Source: Inia geoffrensis (taxonomy: Eukaryota; Chordata; Mammalia; Artiodactyla; Iniidae). From it: DNA of 64,000 nt. The notes under the pieces are model-generated. The model ran no database searches. It saw nothing but the letters and a program-made list of their open reading frames with translations, and was not told the origin of the DNA. Location of the stretch: the NCBI GenBank assembly GCA_036417435.1, contig CM070903.1, positions 82,391,501 through 82,455,500 on the forward strand, given 5' to 3'. Made by a program: the position numbers and the translations under genes. Shown piece after piece: positions 37,088 through 51,059 of this stretch (within the stretch, counting starts at the first letter, position 1; the number at the start of each line of letters is the position of its first letter).

Positions 37088-37107
37088 GCACACACACACA
37101 CACAGCG
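37088..37107. repeat. short (CA)n tract
   Basis: A short perfect CA dinucleotide run of about nine units. Confidence 0.8.
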
Positions 37108-37439
37108 CAGGTATGTCAGTTGTTTACAGCTGGCATCTATCTGGTTATCCTGCATCTGTTCTGACTGGGCAGTGCCCATGCTGTACGGGTTGTTAAACAG
37201 TTTGAATATCACCTCCAGAGATAAAAGAATTACTCCTTAAGCTCCAAGATGCTTCTGGGTTTCACACAAATAATCACCCTTGGCAGATGAGAAAATTCCT
37301 AAAATTTATAAAGCATGCTGCTGTCCGTTTCAAACAATATGGCCCTGTGTTTGGTGAGTTTTTAGCTTGCAATCTAGAAAAGTAGGCGTTAGATAGTGAA
37401 TATGGAGCAAAGCTGCATCTCTGTATCAGTGTGTCCTTC

Positions 37440-38110
37440 TGCTGAAGACACAGGTATTTATTGAGTACCCACTCTTGTATCTGGGGCAGTGGGGTCCTTG
37501 GTAGAAAGGTTATACACACACACGCCCTGCTCCTGAGGCATTAAAATCCATTTGATGTTTTGTGATATTTACCTGAGAAAATAAAAAATAAAGACATACA
37601 CAAATAAATGATAACAAAAGAAACCCAGAAGATATTATTGGGTTGGCCAAAAAGTTGGTTCTGGTTTTCATAAGATTTTACGGAAAAAACCCGAACGAAC
37701 TTTTTGGCCAAACCAATATATGCTTCAAGTGCAATAGCTTTCGTTGCAATGATCAAGAAAAACTTCATAGAGGAAGTAGCTCTTGAATTGGGCCCTGAGA
37801 ATGAGGAGTTCTTTTTTAAGAGGTTGCAAAGAAGGAAGTGAACATTTCAGGAGGAGAAGAAACCAGTGTGAGCAGCCCCAAAGGGTGGGAATTAACTCCC
37901 TAGAAGGTACGAGCCAGGCTTGGCTGGAACTGCAGTGAAGGTTAGAGTAATTAAGAGAGAACAGTAGATTGGGGCTGCACTTAAATGCCTTGCATGCCAG
38001 CTTAGGAGATCTGAATTTTATCCTCTGGGTAATGAGACGTCTTTAAAGGTTTCTGAGCAGGAGTGGGATGACTAGTGACGTCCTGGGAAGGAACTGCACG
38101 GGGGCAGCAT
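37440..38110 (-). repeat. L2 LINE fragment, split by a mariner MITE
   Basis: Antisense L2: GTATTTATTGAGTACCCACT at the 3' tail, then after the MITE AACTTCATAGAGGAAGTAGC, AGATCTGAATTTTATCCTCT and TGAGCAGGAGTGGGATGACT. The MITE at 37638-37716 interrupts it and is therefore younger. Confidence 0.7.
37638..37716. mobile_element. 79-bp mariner-type palindromic MITE
   Basis: A nearly perfect inverted repeat bounded by TA dinucleotides (37636-37637, 37717-37718), the mariner target-site duplication. The left arm starts TTGGGTTGGCCAAAAAGTTG and the right arm ends TTTTTGGCCAAACCAA. Arms are about 35 nt with a few mismatches and a short loop. The sequence matches the Bovine-Mar1-type MITE of cetartiodactyls. 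Transcribed as part of the pre-mRNA it would fold into a pre-miRNA-like hairpin. Confidence 0.9.
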
Positions 38111-38820
38111 ACAGGGCTTCCCCTGAGGTGGGCAAGGCCCGAGCAGTGCGGGCACTGTGGCAGCTGCCGGAGATAAAAAGACATTCCAGGGAAAGAACTG
38201 GCAGGACAGGGTCTTCCCTGTATGGCTGGATGAATAATAACAGTAGCCAGGAGAGAGGGCCAGTTTTGTGGGGAAAGAAGATAGGTCAGGTTTGGAGCAT
38301 GTTCTGGTGAGACATCTGGCTGAATGTACCCCCTGGACAGTGAGAAATGTGGAACCAGGGCTCAGGAGGAAAATGGGGGCTGGAAATGTGGATATGGAAG
38401 GTACTGGGGTGGAAGTATAGTTACCTCCATGGCTGTTATTTTATTTAGGTGTAGGGCCAGACGGCCCAAACTTTTAAGATCATGATCAGTTGTATCCCTC
38501 ACAAAATCTAATCTTGTGCTGTGGGCACAATGCCACACCATTGTGAATAATTCGAAGTTGTGATGCCATTGCCCCATCTCTGATCCCGACTTCAAACGCT
38601 TGTCACCATTAACACTACTTAAAGGCCATTAGGCTGGAGACACTTAGCTGTTTAATTCCTCAGTAAACTCAACCAGTGGACCAGCACCTACTGCCTCCTG
38701 ACCTCCTCTCCTCCATGCCCAGAACTGCTTCTCTCCCGGGAGCTGTCTTAGCGTCCACTCTCATCGCATTCCTCCTATTGGCTGAAACAGAGCTAATTTC
38801 TTTTTCTTTTGCCTTTTAAG

Positions 38821-38900
38821 TATAAGATCATCCCCACCCCGGGTACCCACCCCCTGCTGGTTTTGGTGAACCCCAAGAGTGGAGGGAGACAAGGAGAAAG
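38821..38900 (+). CDS. DGKG: DGKG exon w12: catalytic domain start
   Basis: This 80-nt exon encodes residues 376-401 plus two bases. [20 protein letters not shown] then GGRQGE marks the start of the diacylglycerol kinase catalytic domain. [11 protein letters not shown] is the conserved first strand and loop of the nucleotide-binding fold shared with sphingosine kinases. The acceptor is CTTTTGCCTTTTAAG and the donor GTATGT. The terminal AG joins A of w13 to encode Arg402. Confidence 0.96.
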
Positions 38901-38949
38901 GTATGTTCTCTTCTTTTTCGAGATGGAGAGGCTAGGCCAACCGTAACCA

Positions 38950-39150
38950 AGTGGGCTGTGGAGATGGCAGACCTGTGGTCCAATCCCAGCCCTACCACAG
39001 ACCGCTTGATGACCTGGTCCAAGGGACCTAATGTCCTTGTGCCTTGGTTTCCTCCTCTGTAAAACGGAGGTAATAATCGTTTCTCCTCCCACAGGGGTTT
39101 CGTGAACATTAAAATAGACACAGTGCTAGCCTAGGGCCTGTCACGTGGGC
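38950..39150 (+). repeat. MIR SINE
   Basis: Sense MIR: TTGTGCCTTGGTTTCCTCCT, GTAAAACGGAGGTAATAATC and GTGCTAGCCTAGGGCCTGTC. Confidence 0.75.
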
Positions 39151-40042
39151 CGTTATTACGGTTCCCAGACTCAGACCAAGTTCTGAGATGTCCGTTAACT
39201 TCCCAGCCTTGCAAGTCTTTTCTTGATTTAAGAGACGTGGCAGAGGCACCTGGTTGAGACCTCCTGGCCTATCCCACCCTTGAGAAAGCAGGGCACCCGT
39301 CTCATCGGTGAAAGAAACGCCCAGACAGTGGGAAGCCCCAGGAGAAGGGGAGGGGAGGGGTGGCAAGGGGCAGAGCAGCTCTGCCTCCCAGTGTTCAGCT
39401 CTGGGGCAGTGAACAGATGGCAGGGTGATCTGGAATCCAGGTTTTAAAAAATAATAAGCAGGGTTTAAGCAAGAATTATGAGAGCCCCCACCCCAGTCCT
39501 AGGGGCAGAGCACCCCTCCGGAGCTGACCTGATTAGCCTCAAGCTGGAGCCTTGAAACCAAGCCTAGATGTGGTCACTGCCCCCAGCCCTCCTCTGCCCC
39601 AACCCCATGTCCTGCGTGTCCCCCTGATCCCAGGATTTGGGGGACCTTTCCATAGAGGGTCCCTTGGTGCCTTTGTCTAGCCCACGAAGAGCAGAATCAT
39701 ACTACCTAGAACATACAGAACATTTGGGAGAAGGTCTCCATGAAGGGGAAGGCTTTAGGAGAATGGAAATTCTGTTCTCCGGGTTGCTCTGTCCTGTCCT
39801 CTGTGCAAGGGGTGCTACTCCTGGGGTTGGAGACTAGAGTCCTGGATGGTGGGGAAGACCTTGAAATGGGGTGAGGGCATGGGTGAGGCCAGCCAGACCT
39901 GGGACTTCAGGGTCTGCAGGGCCTGCATGCACTCTTCTCCCCTCTTGGGTATAAATGCACCCACGTTCCCACCATCAATGGGCTGCAGAGGTACTTGCCC
40001 TCCTGTGACTTCTCACAATGACATTCCCCTTCTCTGTCTTGG

Positions 40043-40050
40043 TCTCTCTC

Positions 40051-40093
<43 letters not shown>

Positions 40094-40107
40094 TTTTTTT
40101 TCCATAG
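40043..40107 (+). promoter_or_regulatory. (TC)n microsatellite acting as the w13 polypyrimidine tract
   Basis: A TC dinucleotide run with one CC interruption (40043-40089) passes into TTTCTTTTTTTTTTTTCCATAG, so about 60 nt of uninterrupted pyrimidine directly precede exon w13. It is both a simple repeat and a very strong 3' splice signal. Length variation here would alter the distance from branch point to AG. Confidence 0.85.
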
Positions 40108-40182
40108 AATTCTTCGGAAATTCCACTATCTGCTCAACCCCAAACAAGTTTTCAACCTGGACAATGGGGGGCCTACTCCAGG
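40108..40182 (+). CDS. DGKG: DGKG exon w13: catalytic domain
   Basis: This 75-nt exon encodes residues 402-426 plus two bases: RILRKFHYLLNPKQVFNLDN then GGPTP, and GG of the next Gly. It is the helix after the first conserved loop of the catalytic fold and the LNPKQVFNL segment found in all type I DGKs. The phase is 2 at both ends. The acceptor CCATAG follows the TC tract, and the donor is GTATGG. Skipping would keep frame but break the nucleotide-binding fold. Confidence 0.95.
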
Positions 40183-42889
<2,707 letters not shown>

Positions 42890-43624
42890 TAAAGTCAGAG
42901 GAAGGCAATCAACAAGAAAGAGAAACGGAGCCATGTTTTGTTCATCCTTGTTTCTACTCTTGGACCAGTGCTTGACTAAATATCTACTTTGGGTGGAAAA
43001 AAGAATAAAAGAAGATAATGGAAGGATTCCCACTGGTACAGATGTAACAGCTTAGTTTCAGGCCTTGCTTCATAAATAGCTGTCACGGCCGGGGTTTAGG
43101 CAGTTGCAGGACAGGCCAGATGGGGGTTTGCGGGGAAAAGGAGCAGGGCTGGGACTCCAGGCAGGTCCAGGGTGCTGGATAAAGGCCAAAGAACTAAGCA
43201 TTGATGCATAGCCCGGGGCAAGACACCTTGAGAGAAACACCTGCAGCTGGAGCCCAGAAAGCACATCTAGAAAGCACAGATGAATGCAAGCAAAGAAGCG
43301 CCACGGTGGGCTGTGTCCAATATGCCGAGATCCAAAACGCTATAGGGAGGGTAGGGGGGGCCCAGGCTGGGCATCAGGAGGCCTGGGTCTAGTCCAGCTC
43401 TGCCTGGATCTGTGGGTCCTTGGACACAGCACCACCAGTACATGATGGAGAATGATTCTGAAATTCTGGGACAAGGGGTATATTCAAGATCTAACCCTGC
43501 AGCACCCAGTTAAACACTGGGACATGGGACATAAGCATAGGAAAGCAGCCAGGGGTATTGCTGGGGAGGGCGGTCATCAAAGTCCGAGATGACCCAGAGC
43601 AACAAGCCCTGCGCTGCTTTGGTC

Positions 43625-44410
43625 TTTTCGTCCTTCATTCCCCAAATCCTACCTGTGCACCTCCAGATGCCCAGCGCCCCTCAAGGCACTGGTGATGCAG
43701 CAGTGAACAGAGGACAAATATCCCACCCTCACGGAGTTTCCTTTCTAGAGGGAAGAGACAGGCAATAAACAAAGAAATAAGTGAAACATACAGTGTGTCA
43801 GAAGGTGATAAAAAAAAAACACAGCAGAAAAGGGGGAAAGGGAGCTCGGCGGAGGGAGTGGGGTTGCAATCTAACACCAGGTGGTTCCGAAGGCCTTGAG
43901 GAGCAGATGACATTCGCATGGAGACCTGGAGGAGGGTGAGCCTTGCGGATACCTGAGGGTGGAAGGAACAGCAAATACAAAGGCCCTGAGGTAGGAGCAG
44001 GCCAGGCTGCCAAAGGCAGTGGGAAGGCTGCAGAGCGTGCCTGGGGTGTAGTGGGTGAGGGTAGAGTGGCAGGGGATAAAGCAGAGATAATGCAGAGCCA
44101 AGTCACTAGTACGTGTAGGACATTATATGGAATGTGGCTTTTATACTGGGAAGGTCCCAAGATGCTGGATGGTTTTAAGCAAAGCAGGGACACAGCAGAT
44201 TACAGAAACAGAAAAGGGTGGAAGCTGGGAGACCTGTTAGGAGGCTCCTGCAGTAATCCAAGGAGGGGGACTGTGCCATGGACCACAGCAGTGACAGAGG
44301 AGGTGGTGAGAAGGAGTCAGATATCTTTTGAAGGTGGAGCCTGCAAGATTTGCTGACAGACTCATGTGGGAGATGAGGGGAAGGAAGGAGTCAAGGACGG
44401 GCCGGGATAG
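43625..44410 (-). repeat. L2 LINE fragment
   Basis: Antisense L2. On the reverse strand, frame 44193-43798 reads L2-like LYLLFLPPSG wording. Forward words include AACAGCAAATACAAAGGCCC, GGTTTTAAGCAAAGCAGGGA and GAGGCTCCTGCAGTAATCCA. Confidence 0.8.
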
Positions 44411-44924
44411 ACCCTGAACAGGGTGGAGAAGCCTGGGCCCCCAGGGGTCGTAAGCAGACCACCTGGAGGAGGGGGACCGGCACCCCGCACACCTGCCACA
44501 TCTACTCCCCCACAGGCACTTTGGTTTCCATGGACGCAGCCCTGCCAAGCAGCCACCCACGCTCTCCTGTCACCTCGGGCTCTGGAGTTGTTTGTGGGAG
44601 GAGGGAGGCGTCCTCTGGGAGCCGAGGCAGGAGAAGCCGATCAGCAGGGGGTGGATGGCTGCAGTACCTGGAGCTGCTCGCACGGGTCCCTCTCCATCGG
44701 GAAGGAGAAAGTAGGCTTTGCTGATTAAGTTTTATAAAATCCAGCTGCAGAGGACACAGGTGATATACGCGGCCCAGAACAGAAAGGTCATGTGAGGTGA
44801 TCTGCTTTTTCACAGGTTAGTGGCCCAAAGATCAAAAAGCAAGGGTAAAACGGGTAACTGCACGGTTTTCATTCATTCATTCAAGAGAGGCTGAAGCCCT
44901 TGTTCTGTGCTCTCTGCCGCCCCA

Positions 44925-45470
44925 TTTCGGTCCCCTCTCTGATGTGCTGTCCTGCTACAGCCAGAGTGGTCATTCCTGAATGTCAGTGAGGTTGTGATGT
45001 TGTGCAAAGCACATCAGTGGCTTCCCAGGATTCTTAGATAAGGATCAAAACTCTTCGGATGCTCCACAGGGCCCTAAGTGGTCTAGCAGCCGCCCACCCA
45101 GCCTCATTTCCTACCGCCATCCTCTCCCTCTAGACCCAGACACCCAGGCCCTCTCTCAGACCCTTGAAGGCACCGGTGTCCCTTCTGCCACGGGGCCTGT
45201 CTGTTCTGCTCCCCTGGCCTTTGCTTGGTCAGTTTCTACTTCAGATTTCAGCCAAAGTGTGGCTTCCTTGGGGAAGCTTTCCCTGATAACTCATTACAGG
45301 ACCACACCCCTTTCCTTCCCAGTACGAATCTGAAATCATGCATCATTTCTATGAAGACCTTGTTAATAGCTGTCTCTCCCTCTCAACTGTAGGCACCATG
45401 AGAGCCAGAGCCGTGGCTTTTTTGCCCGCTATTAGAGCCAGAGCACCTAACACGGCACCTAGGCCTTCGG
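44925..45470 (+). repeat. L2 LINE fragment
   Basis: Sense L2 up to its 3' end: AGTGGCTTCCCAGGATTCTT, TAAGGATCAAAACTCTTCGG, CCTTGGGGAAGCTTTCCCTG and GTAGGCACCATGAGAGCC. It directly meets the antisense L2 that follows, tail to tail. Confidence 0.75.
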
Positions 45471-46290
45471 GAAATATGTGTGGAGATACTATGGTGAATG
45501 AGATATAGTTCCCCCAGGGAGGTTACAGGACATTTGGGGAACATCCCCCAGGGAGGTTACAGGGCATTTGGGGGAACAAACAAGTAGTCAGTTACAAGAC
45601 AGTGTGATGAGATCACCCCTGGTACTAAAGAAACACTCTGGAGAGGAACTAGGTCCAGACTAGGGCAACCAGGGAGGGCTCTGTGCTGAGCACCAGAGAG
45701 CTTGTGATTTAAGGCCCTGAAAGCACTTCAGCAAGGTCGACATGTCGAGTGGGAGGCAGGACACGAGAAGGATGACGCTAGAGAGAAAGGCAGAGCCAGG
45801 AAGGGCTTCGCTGCGTGCTAAGGGGTGGTGGGAGCCATGGCAGAAGAGAAAGCAGTGGACTAGTGTGATCAGGCTCGTGGTTCAAGGATTTCCTGCCTGG
45901 GTAGAAGTGTGGAGAACACACTGGAGGCCGAGAAGGCAGAGAGGAGGCTGCTGCAGCAATAGCAGTGGGAAGGGATCATACCGTACCAGAACTCAGCCAT
46001 CACCACGGGATGGAGAGGAGAGATTGCTTGGAGAGCTATTAAGGGGACAGCATGTAGAAATTGATGTGTACATGGATGTGGGACAGCATATAGAAATTGG
46101 TGTGGGAAGGAGAAATCTAGAATGACATCCAGGTTTCTAGCCTCAACGCTGTGAGGATGGTTGATCTGCTGGGATGGGAACCACAGAAGAAGAGGCAGAC
46201 GTAAGCAAACAAGGGCCTTCCAGGCAAAGGGAAGAGCACATGCAAAGGCAGGGAGGCATAAACGTGGACTGTGTGTTCTGGGAAGATGAG
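45471..46290 (-). repeat. L2 LINE fragment with two tandem duplications
   Basis: Antisense L2; the reverse frame 46395-46117 has the L2-like HVLFPLPGRP wording. A 34-bp unit is duplicated at 45511-45544 and 45545-45578, and a 25-bp segment recurs with a 36-bp period at 46044-46068 and 46080-46104. Confidence 0.75.
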
Positions 46291-46929
46291 AGGGTCCACT
46301 GATTTACTCCATCTCAACCCTCTTGGTGGTGATCTCAGCCCTGAGTCTTGCCTAAGCTCAGCCACTTCTGGCATGAGTCTGATTACCAGGGGCATCTATG
46401 AACACCTGTTCTGCTGGGGCAGCCCTAGCATGAGCTTCACGCAGGATGCTGATTCTTGCATCACTCCCCACTCAACCCCCAGCCATGCTTCCCAATCACA
46501 TCCCTCACATACTCCCCCGGCACCTGGTGCACTGAGGTTTATATAAGTGGTGTCCTCCGGAGCCCAGTGGGTGTCTGGCTTCCTTCAACTTTTCCAGCTC
46601 AGCCAACATGCTGCTGTAGACCTGCAGCCAGATTAAAACATACATGTTCTGATGTGCTTTCTCTAACAGTTCAGTCTGATGCTCCTTTACAACCATCATG
46701 GGAGATAGGATTAGGAATCGGTGTGTTTGCAGGTCTGGGAGGTGGTGGAAGTGGCAAACTGGTACCCGGGTGCCAAATAACACCTGGGAATTTTGCTTAT
46801 TAGACACAGTGTTATTTTTAAGCTTCTGAGCCTGAATGACTTGAGGCGAGGCATCTTCAGTTTTCCCAGTGCCCCACCATTTTCTGATATCTCAGACCCA
46901 CCTGTTTTACTGTTTATGCACCTGCCTGG

Positions 46930-47095
46930 CCTCTGAAGAAAGGAGGAGCATATGGACTTGGAGCCACAGAGATATGGGTTTGGATCCTGGCTGTGGAATG
47001 ACTTTCCCTCTGTGAACCTCCATTTCTTCATCCATGAGAATGATAATACCTTGCAGGGTCTGTCCGAGGGATAAATGGGGTAAATGCTACTTATC
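46930..47095 (+). repeat. MIR SINE
   Basis: Sense MIR: TATGGGTTTGGATCCTGGCT, CCTCCATTTCTTCATCCATG and CTGTCCGAGGGATAAATGGG. Confidence 0.7.
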
Positions 47096-47418
47096 ATTAA
47101 AAGATTAAAACTGTGCAAACTAATGTTTTTGAGCTATATGCTTTCACCCCAAAGGAAAGAATTAGGATGAAATGAGGATAAACAGGTGAAAGTTACAGGG
47201 AGACAGATTTAACTCAATTTGAAAGATTCCTTTGCAGTGGTTAACACACTGCAGATGGAAAAGATGGCTTTAGGAAGTAGTGAGTTCCCCATCAGGAGAA
47301 GAATTCAAACAAAGAATGCTATGAAGGGCTTCAAGCATTAGATCAGGGATAACTAGACAACTTGAGCCTTCTGTAATCACATGGCATATGGTTCTCTCTT
47401 CCTCTTCATGGGTTGCAG

Positions 47419-47508
47419 ATAAGGCCAACTTCGCAAAGCATCCACCCGTGGCTGTCCTGCCTCTTGGAACGGGAAATGACCTGGCCCGCTGTCTCCGCTG
47501 GGGAGGGG
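47419..47508 (+). CDS. DGKG: DGKG exon w15: catalytic domain, [10 protein letters not shown] motif
   Basis: This 90-nt exon encodes residues 456-485 plus one base: [20 protein letters not shown] then [20 protein letters not shown] (470-479) is the second strongly conserved block of the DGK catalytic domain, and LRWGGG with the next exon is also invariant in the family. No key residue is missing. The acceptor is ATGGGTTGCAG, with an unusually purine-interrupted pyrimidine tract, and the donor is GTGAGT. It is phase 1 at both ends. Confidence 0.96.
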
Positions 47509-49597
47509 GTGAGTCTGCACGGGAGAGGCCTTACCCTGGAGACAAGTGCTCCAAACTACAGGGAGGCTCTGCAGAGCTAGGCTGAACTTCCCTCTTAGGG
47601 ATCACATTCCACGGAGTAATACTCAACTCTGGGATCATCTCTACTCCACACTTTTTCTTTAACCTCCATTCTATTGCCAACGCCTGTGTCTACCCCTCAC
47701 CAGATTTACTATCAGCCTGAAACTCAGCTTTTGAGTCTGCCTCCCCCAGTAGAACAAGTCAACTTCAGGGTAGAATCCCCTTTGTCTCCCCTCCAGGGTT
47801 CATCCCAGTAGGGGCTCACTTAAGGATTTTTCTGCGTGAAATTCCCCCTCTCCAAATTATTGATCTTCTGAACTAGGATTCAGAATGCAGACCGAAAAGC
47901 CACTTCGCCAGCTACTAGGGGCATCCAGGTCATCTTAGGGCCCCATGGCCAGGGGCCCCTCATCTTGAAATTCACCTAAGCGGGGAACTCAGAACGGTAG
48001 CCAGTTTACAGGGCAATGGGAAGGAGCTAAGGAGAACTTTGCAAACTGCAACAGCCCCTGTGGAGCTGGGCGTGCTCCAGAGAGTGGAGAGGTTCAGGTC
48101 AGCACGTGGAACAGACAGATCAGCCTGGCAGGCAGAATTGGGGTGAGACTCCACGTGGCGGATCAATTCCGAGCGTGCTCCAAGACCAGGCCGGCAGCGG
48201 TCAGTGTGCATGCTTGGAGGGCAGGGGCAGAGCAAGCAGGAGCCAGCCCTAGAAGGAAGTTGGCAGGCATGACAGAGCTCCCAGGGTCCTCAACCACACA
48301 CTGGGCTAGGGAAGGACCCTCTGTTCAAGAGAGGACAGGCAGACTTGTAGCCCCACGCTCTGGGCATCTAGGCAGCATAGCGAGGCACACATTTCACACA
48401 GCCTTGTGCTCCCAGATAGCATCAAGGCCCTCAGCTACCTTGTTGGTATCATTGCTGTCTTGTGAGGCATCCCCTAAGGAGCGGACTAGAGCCCTGACAA
48501 CTTGAAAATACTCTTCAAGGTTGTCCCAAAGGTAAGCAGGAACATGGAAGTGTTATTTGAAAGAAAAGATTGTCTCTCCCACTAACTTCTCACTTACAGT
48601 TCACTTGCTACGTTAATTTTCTATTGCTACTATGTAATAGTAACAAATGATTATAAACATAGAGGCTTAAAACATCCATTTATCAGCTCACAGTCCTGTA
48701 GGTCAGAAGTCCTGGAACAGCGTGACTGGGTCTTCTGCTCAGGGCCTCACAGGGTAGAACTGGGGCACTGAACAGGCCGCGCTCCTCTCTGCAGACTCTG
48801 GGGGAAGAATTTGTTTCTAAATTCATTCAGGTTGTTGGCCAAATTCAGTTCTTTGTGCTTGTAGAACTGAGGTCCCTGTCTCCTTGCTGCTTGTCAGCTG
48901 GGACCACTCTTAGATCCTAGAGGCCTCCCGTGTTCCTTGCCCGATGGACCCCTCCATCTTCAAAGCTGGCAGAAGAGAATCCCCTTTACTTCCAATCCCT
49001 CTCAAGCTTCAAATCTGTTTCTTAAGGGAAAGCCCAGTCTTTCTAAGGACGCACCTGATTAGGTCAGATCCACTCAGGATAATTTCACTTTCTTGAAGTG
49101 AGCTGTGCCATGTAATATACCAAATCATGACCGTGACTACCCCATCTTATCCACAGGTCCTGGGGGTTTGCTGGGTATATATACCCCGGGGGCAAGAAAT
49201 GTGGGGACTGTCTTAAGATGCTGCCTACGGTGCTGTCCGTCTCCATCATGACACAGTCCTGGAACAGATCCTTAGTTCTCCCATGTGCAGCTTCCCAACC
49301 ATCCAGCCCACCAATTCCCCAGGGCTCACTTCAGCGACACAGGCCTGCCCATCTTTGGCCAGCACCCAGCCCTACCCCTGTTACTCGGTCAGCTTCCAGA
49401 TCACCCCAGCTTCTTTCTAATACTCCATATTGTCCTCTCCTTCTGTGTGGCCCAGGGAACCTGAGTGGCTCTGGCCCCCAGACACACTGGGGAGTCTCCT
49501 GGCCCCAGATGCCCAAGGGGTTCCTTGCCCTGACTGTTGCATCAGCAACAACTTAGCCTTTCTGCTCTGGGGGTAAATGCAGTGCTGTGCTCCACAG
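47509..49597 (+). other. intron between w15 and w16
   Basis: A 2.1-kb intron. An old interspersed repeat of unassigned family lies at 48620-49150. Frames such as 48143-48505 and 49218-49556 are unconserved. The reverse frame 49908-49417 is an antisense shadow of w16. Confidence 0.8.
48620..49150. repeat. ancient interspersed repeat, family unassigned
   Basis: Words such as TTTTCTATTGCTACTATGTA, GTCCTGTAGGTCAGAAGTCC, CCATCTTCAAAGCTGGCAGA and AACCAAATCATGACC-like ends recall a widespread old mammalian repeat that starts TTCTATTGCTGCTGTAACAA. I could not decide its family. Confidence 0.55.
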
Positions 49598-49758
49598 GTT
49601 ATGAAGGGGGCAGCCTGACAAAAATCCTGAAGGACATTGAGCAGAGCCCCTTGGTGATGCTGGACCGCTGGCATCTGGAAGTCATCCCCAGAGAGGAGGT
49701 GGAGAATGGGGACCAGGTCCCGTACAACATCATGAACAACTACTTCTCCATCGGCGTG
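49598..49758 (+). CDS. DGKG: DGKG exon w16: catalytic domain end and accessory domain start
   Basis: This 161-nt exon encodes residues 486-539. [20 protein letters not shown] ends the catalytic domain (GGGYEGG with the previous exon). [20 protein letters not shown] and [14 protein letters not shown] begin the DGK accessory domain; [10 protein letters not shown] is its hallmark, completed in w17. The human form, as I recall, has Ser where this has Asn in VPYNIMNN. The acceptor is TGTGCTCCACAG and the donor GTGAGT. It starts in phase 1 and ends in phase 0. Confidence 0.97.
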
Positions 49759-50379
49759 GTGAGTTGGCCAGGGATGGCTTTTCTGAACGGGAGACAAGTG
49801 CCCGGGTGGGCAGGAAGGGTTCTGGTCTTCCACTGTCCCCTCTGGGTCCCTATTCTTTACCCGTCCAGGCTGCCTCCAGCCTCGACTCAGGTCCGAGCAT
49901 CCTTGCATCTGGCCTGGGCATGGACATCCTTATCGCACCAAGCCCCGCCCATGATTATGGAGGAAGCTCCTGCCCCTGTCATTCAAAAGACAGCACATTT
50001 TTCAAAAGACCTATTTACCCTTTGGATAATTTGAAGTAGTTAAAGAAAAGCGACACCAAGAAATAACCAAGGGCTGAGGTCAGAAGGAGACTCTCGGGTG
50101 AGCTTCCAGAATTGGAAATTCTGATCCTCCAGGAAAGACGTTGTCTCAAGCTGGCTCTACTGGCTTAGCTCTCAGAATTCCATCTCTCCTGTTCTCTCCC
50201 CTCATCCCAGCCCCACTCCCCACAGTCCAAGTGCTCATAAGCCTCTGGGGCATCTCCTCCTGGCTGACCCCTCAGGCTGAGCTCTGTGTTCCCCCTGGTG
50301 CTCCCACAGCCCTCTGTGCTCCCCTCTGCCTTAGGTTGAAGGGGTTGTTTTAATGTGCCTGTCTCAGCCCTCCTGAAAC

Positions 50380-50440
50380 ACGCACACGTGCATGTACACA
50401 CGCACGCACCCATATACATACACACACAGACACACACATG
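50380..50440. repeat. imperfect CA-rich tract
   Basis: Alternating purine-pyrimidine sequence of CACACG, CACGCA and CATACA units, which could adopt Z-DNA. Confidence 0.8.
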
Positions 50441-50644
50441 GTAGAAGGACAGCACCACGTTCCCCTTTCTCCCCTAGCTCCCATCACATGTAGCACAGCT
50501 CAGTTGGTTTGTTTTGTTGAACTCAGATTCTGGTTCAAAGTGCATGGGGTGGACACTGTTTCCCAAACTGTTGGGGACACCACGGGGGAGAAAAGTTATC
50601 GATCATTTTCGTAAATAGAACTGGGGTTTGGGAGGAAGGTGCAA

Positions 50645-50800
50645 CAAAGATACTAGCATTTATTGAGCACCTACTGTGTGCCCTCCATGGTGCTAGACTT
50701 TAGTCCTCACAGCAATCCTGCAGGTATTATTGTCCCCGCCATCCGCATGTTACAGATGAAGCCTCAGGACACCGGGCGAGGAAGCGCACACACACTGTAC
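50645..50800 (-). repeat. MIR SINE
   Basis: Antisense MIR: AGCATTTATTGAGCACCTAC, TGTGTGCCCTCCATGGTGCT and ATGTTACAGATGAAGCCTCA. Confidence 0.75.
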
Positions 50801-51059
50801 CTTGCTCCGAAGCCAGGTTCCTTCCTCTCTGCTTCCCTGTCTTGGGAACTATGCTGCCTAGTTTCATACGCACAGAAGCTCCTCCAGACCAAGACTGTGT
50901 GATCATCTCAATCATAACCTGTGCCTCTTCTGCAAACGTTGGTGGCTTAAAAAAAGGAAAGAAAAAGAGAAATGATAGGTAGCTTGAGGGAAGAGCAGGG
51001 TTAAGGAACGGGTTTTGTTTTTTAATAAGAAACCTAAAAGGAGAACCGTGAAAGAGAAA

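Larger units (their letters stand above)
36354..38820 (+). other. intron between w11 and w12
   Basis: A 2.5-kb intron containing an antisense L2 (37440-38110) split by a mariner MITE, and a short CA run at 37088-37107. From 36.4 to 37.4 kb and from 38.1 to 38.8 kb nothing else is recognised. Confidence 0.8.
38901..40107 (+). other. intron between w12 and w13
   Basis: A 1.2-kb intron. It has a sense MIR right after the exon, and a TC microsatellite forms the 3' splice-site pyrimidine tract. The 130-codon frame at 39846-40238 runs across the microsatellite and out of frame through w13, so it is not a gene. Confidence 0.82.

Noticed and set aside
43798..44356. Overlapping 131-codon (-) and 137-codon (+) frames
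   Set aside because: L2 LINE sequence and its complement, both truncated.
49537..50034. 165-codon + strand frame and a facing 163-codon reverse frame at 49417-49908
   Set aside because: The + frame contains exon w16 (49598-49758) in its real frame but adds intron at both ends. The reverse frame is its shadow.
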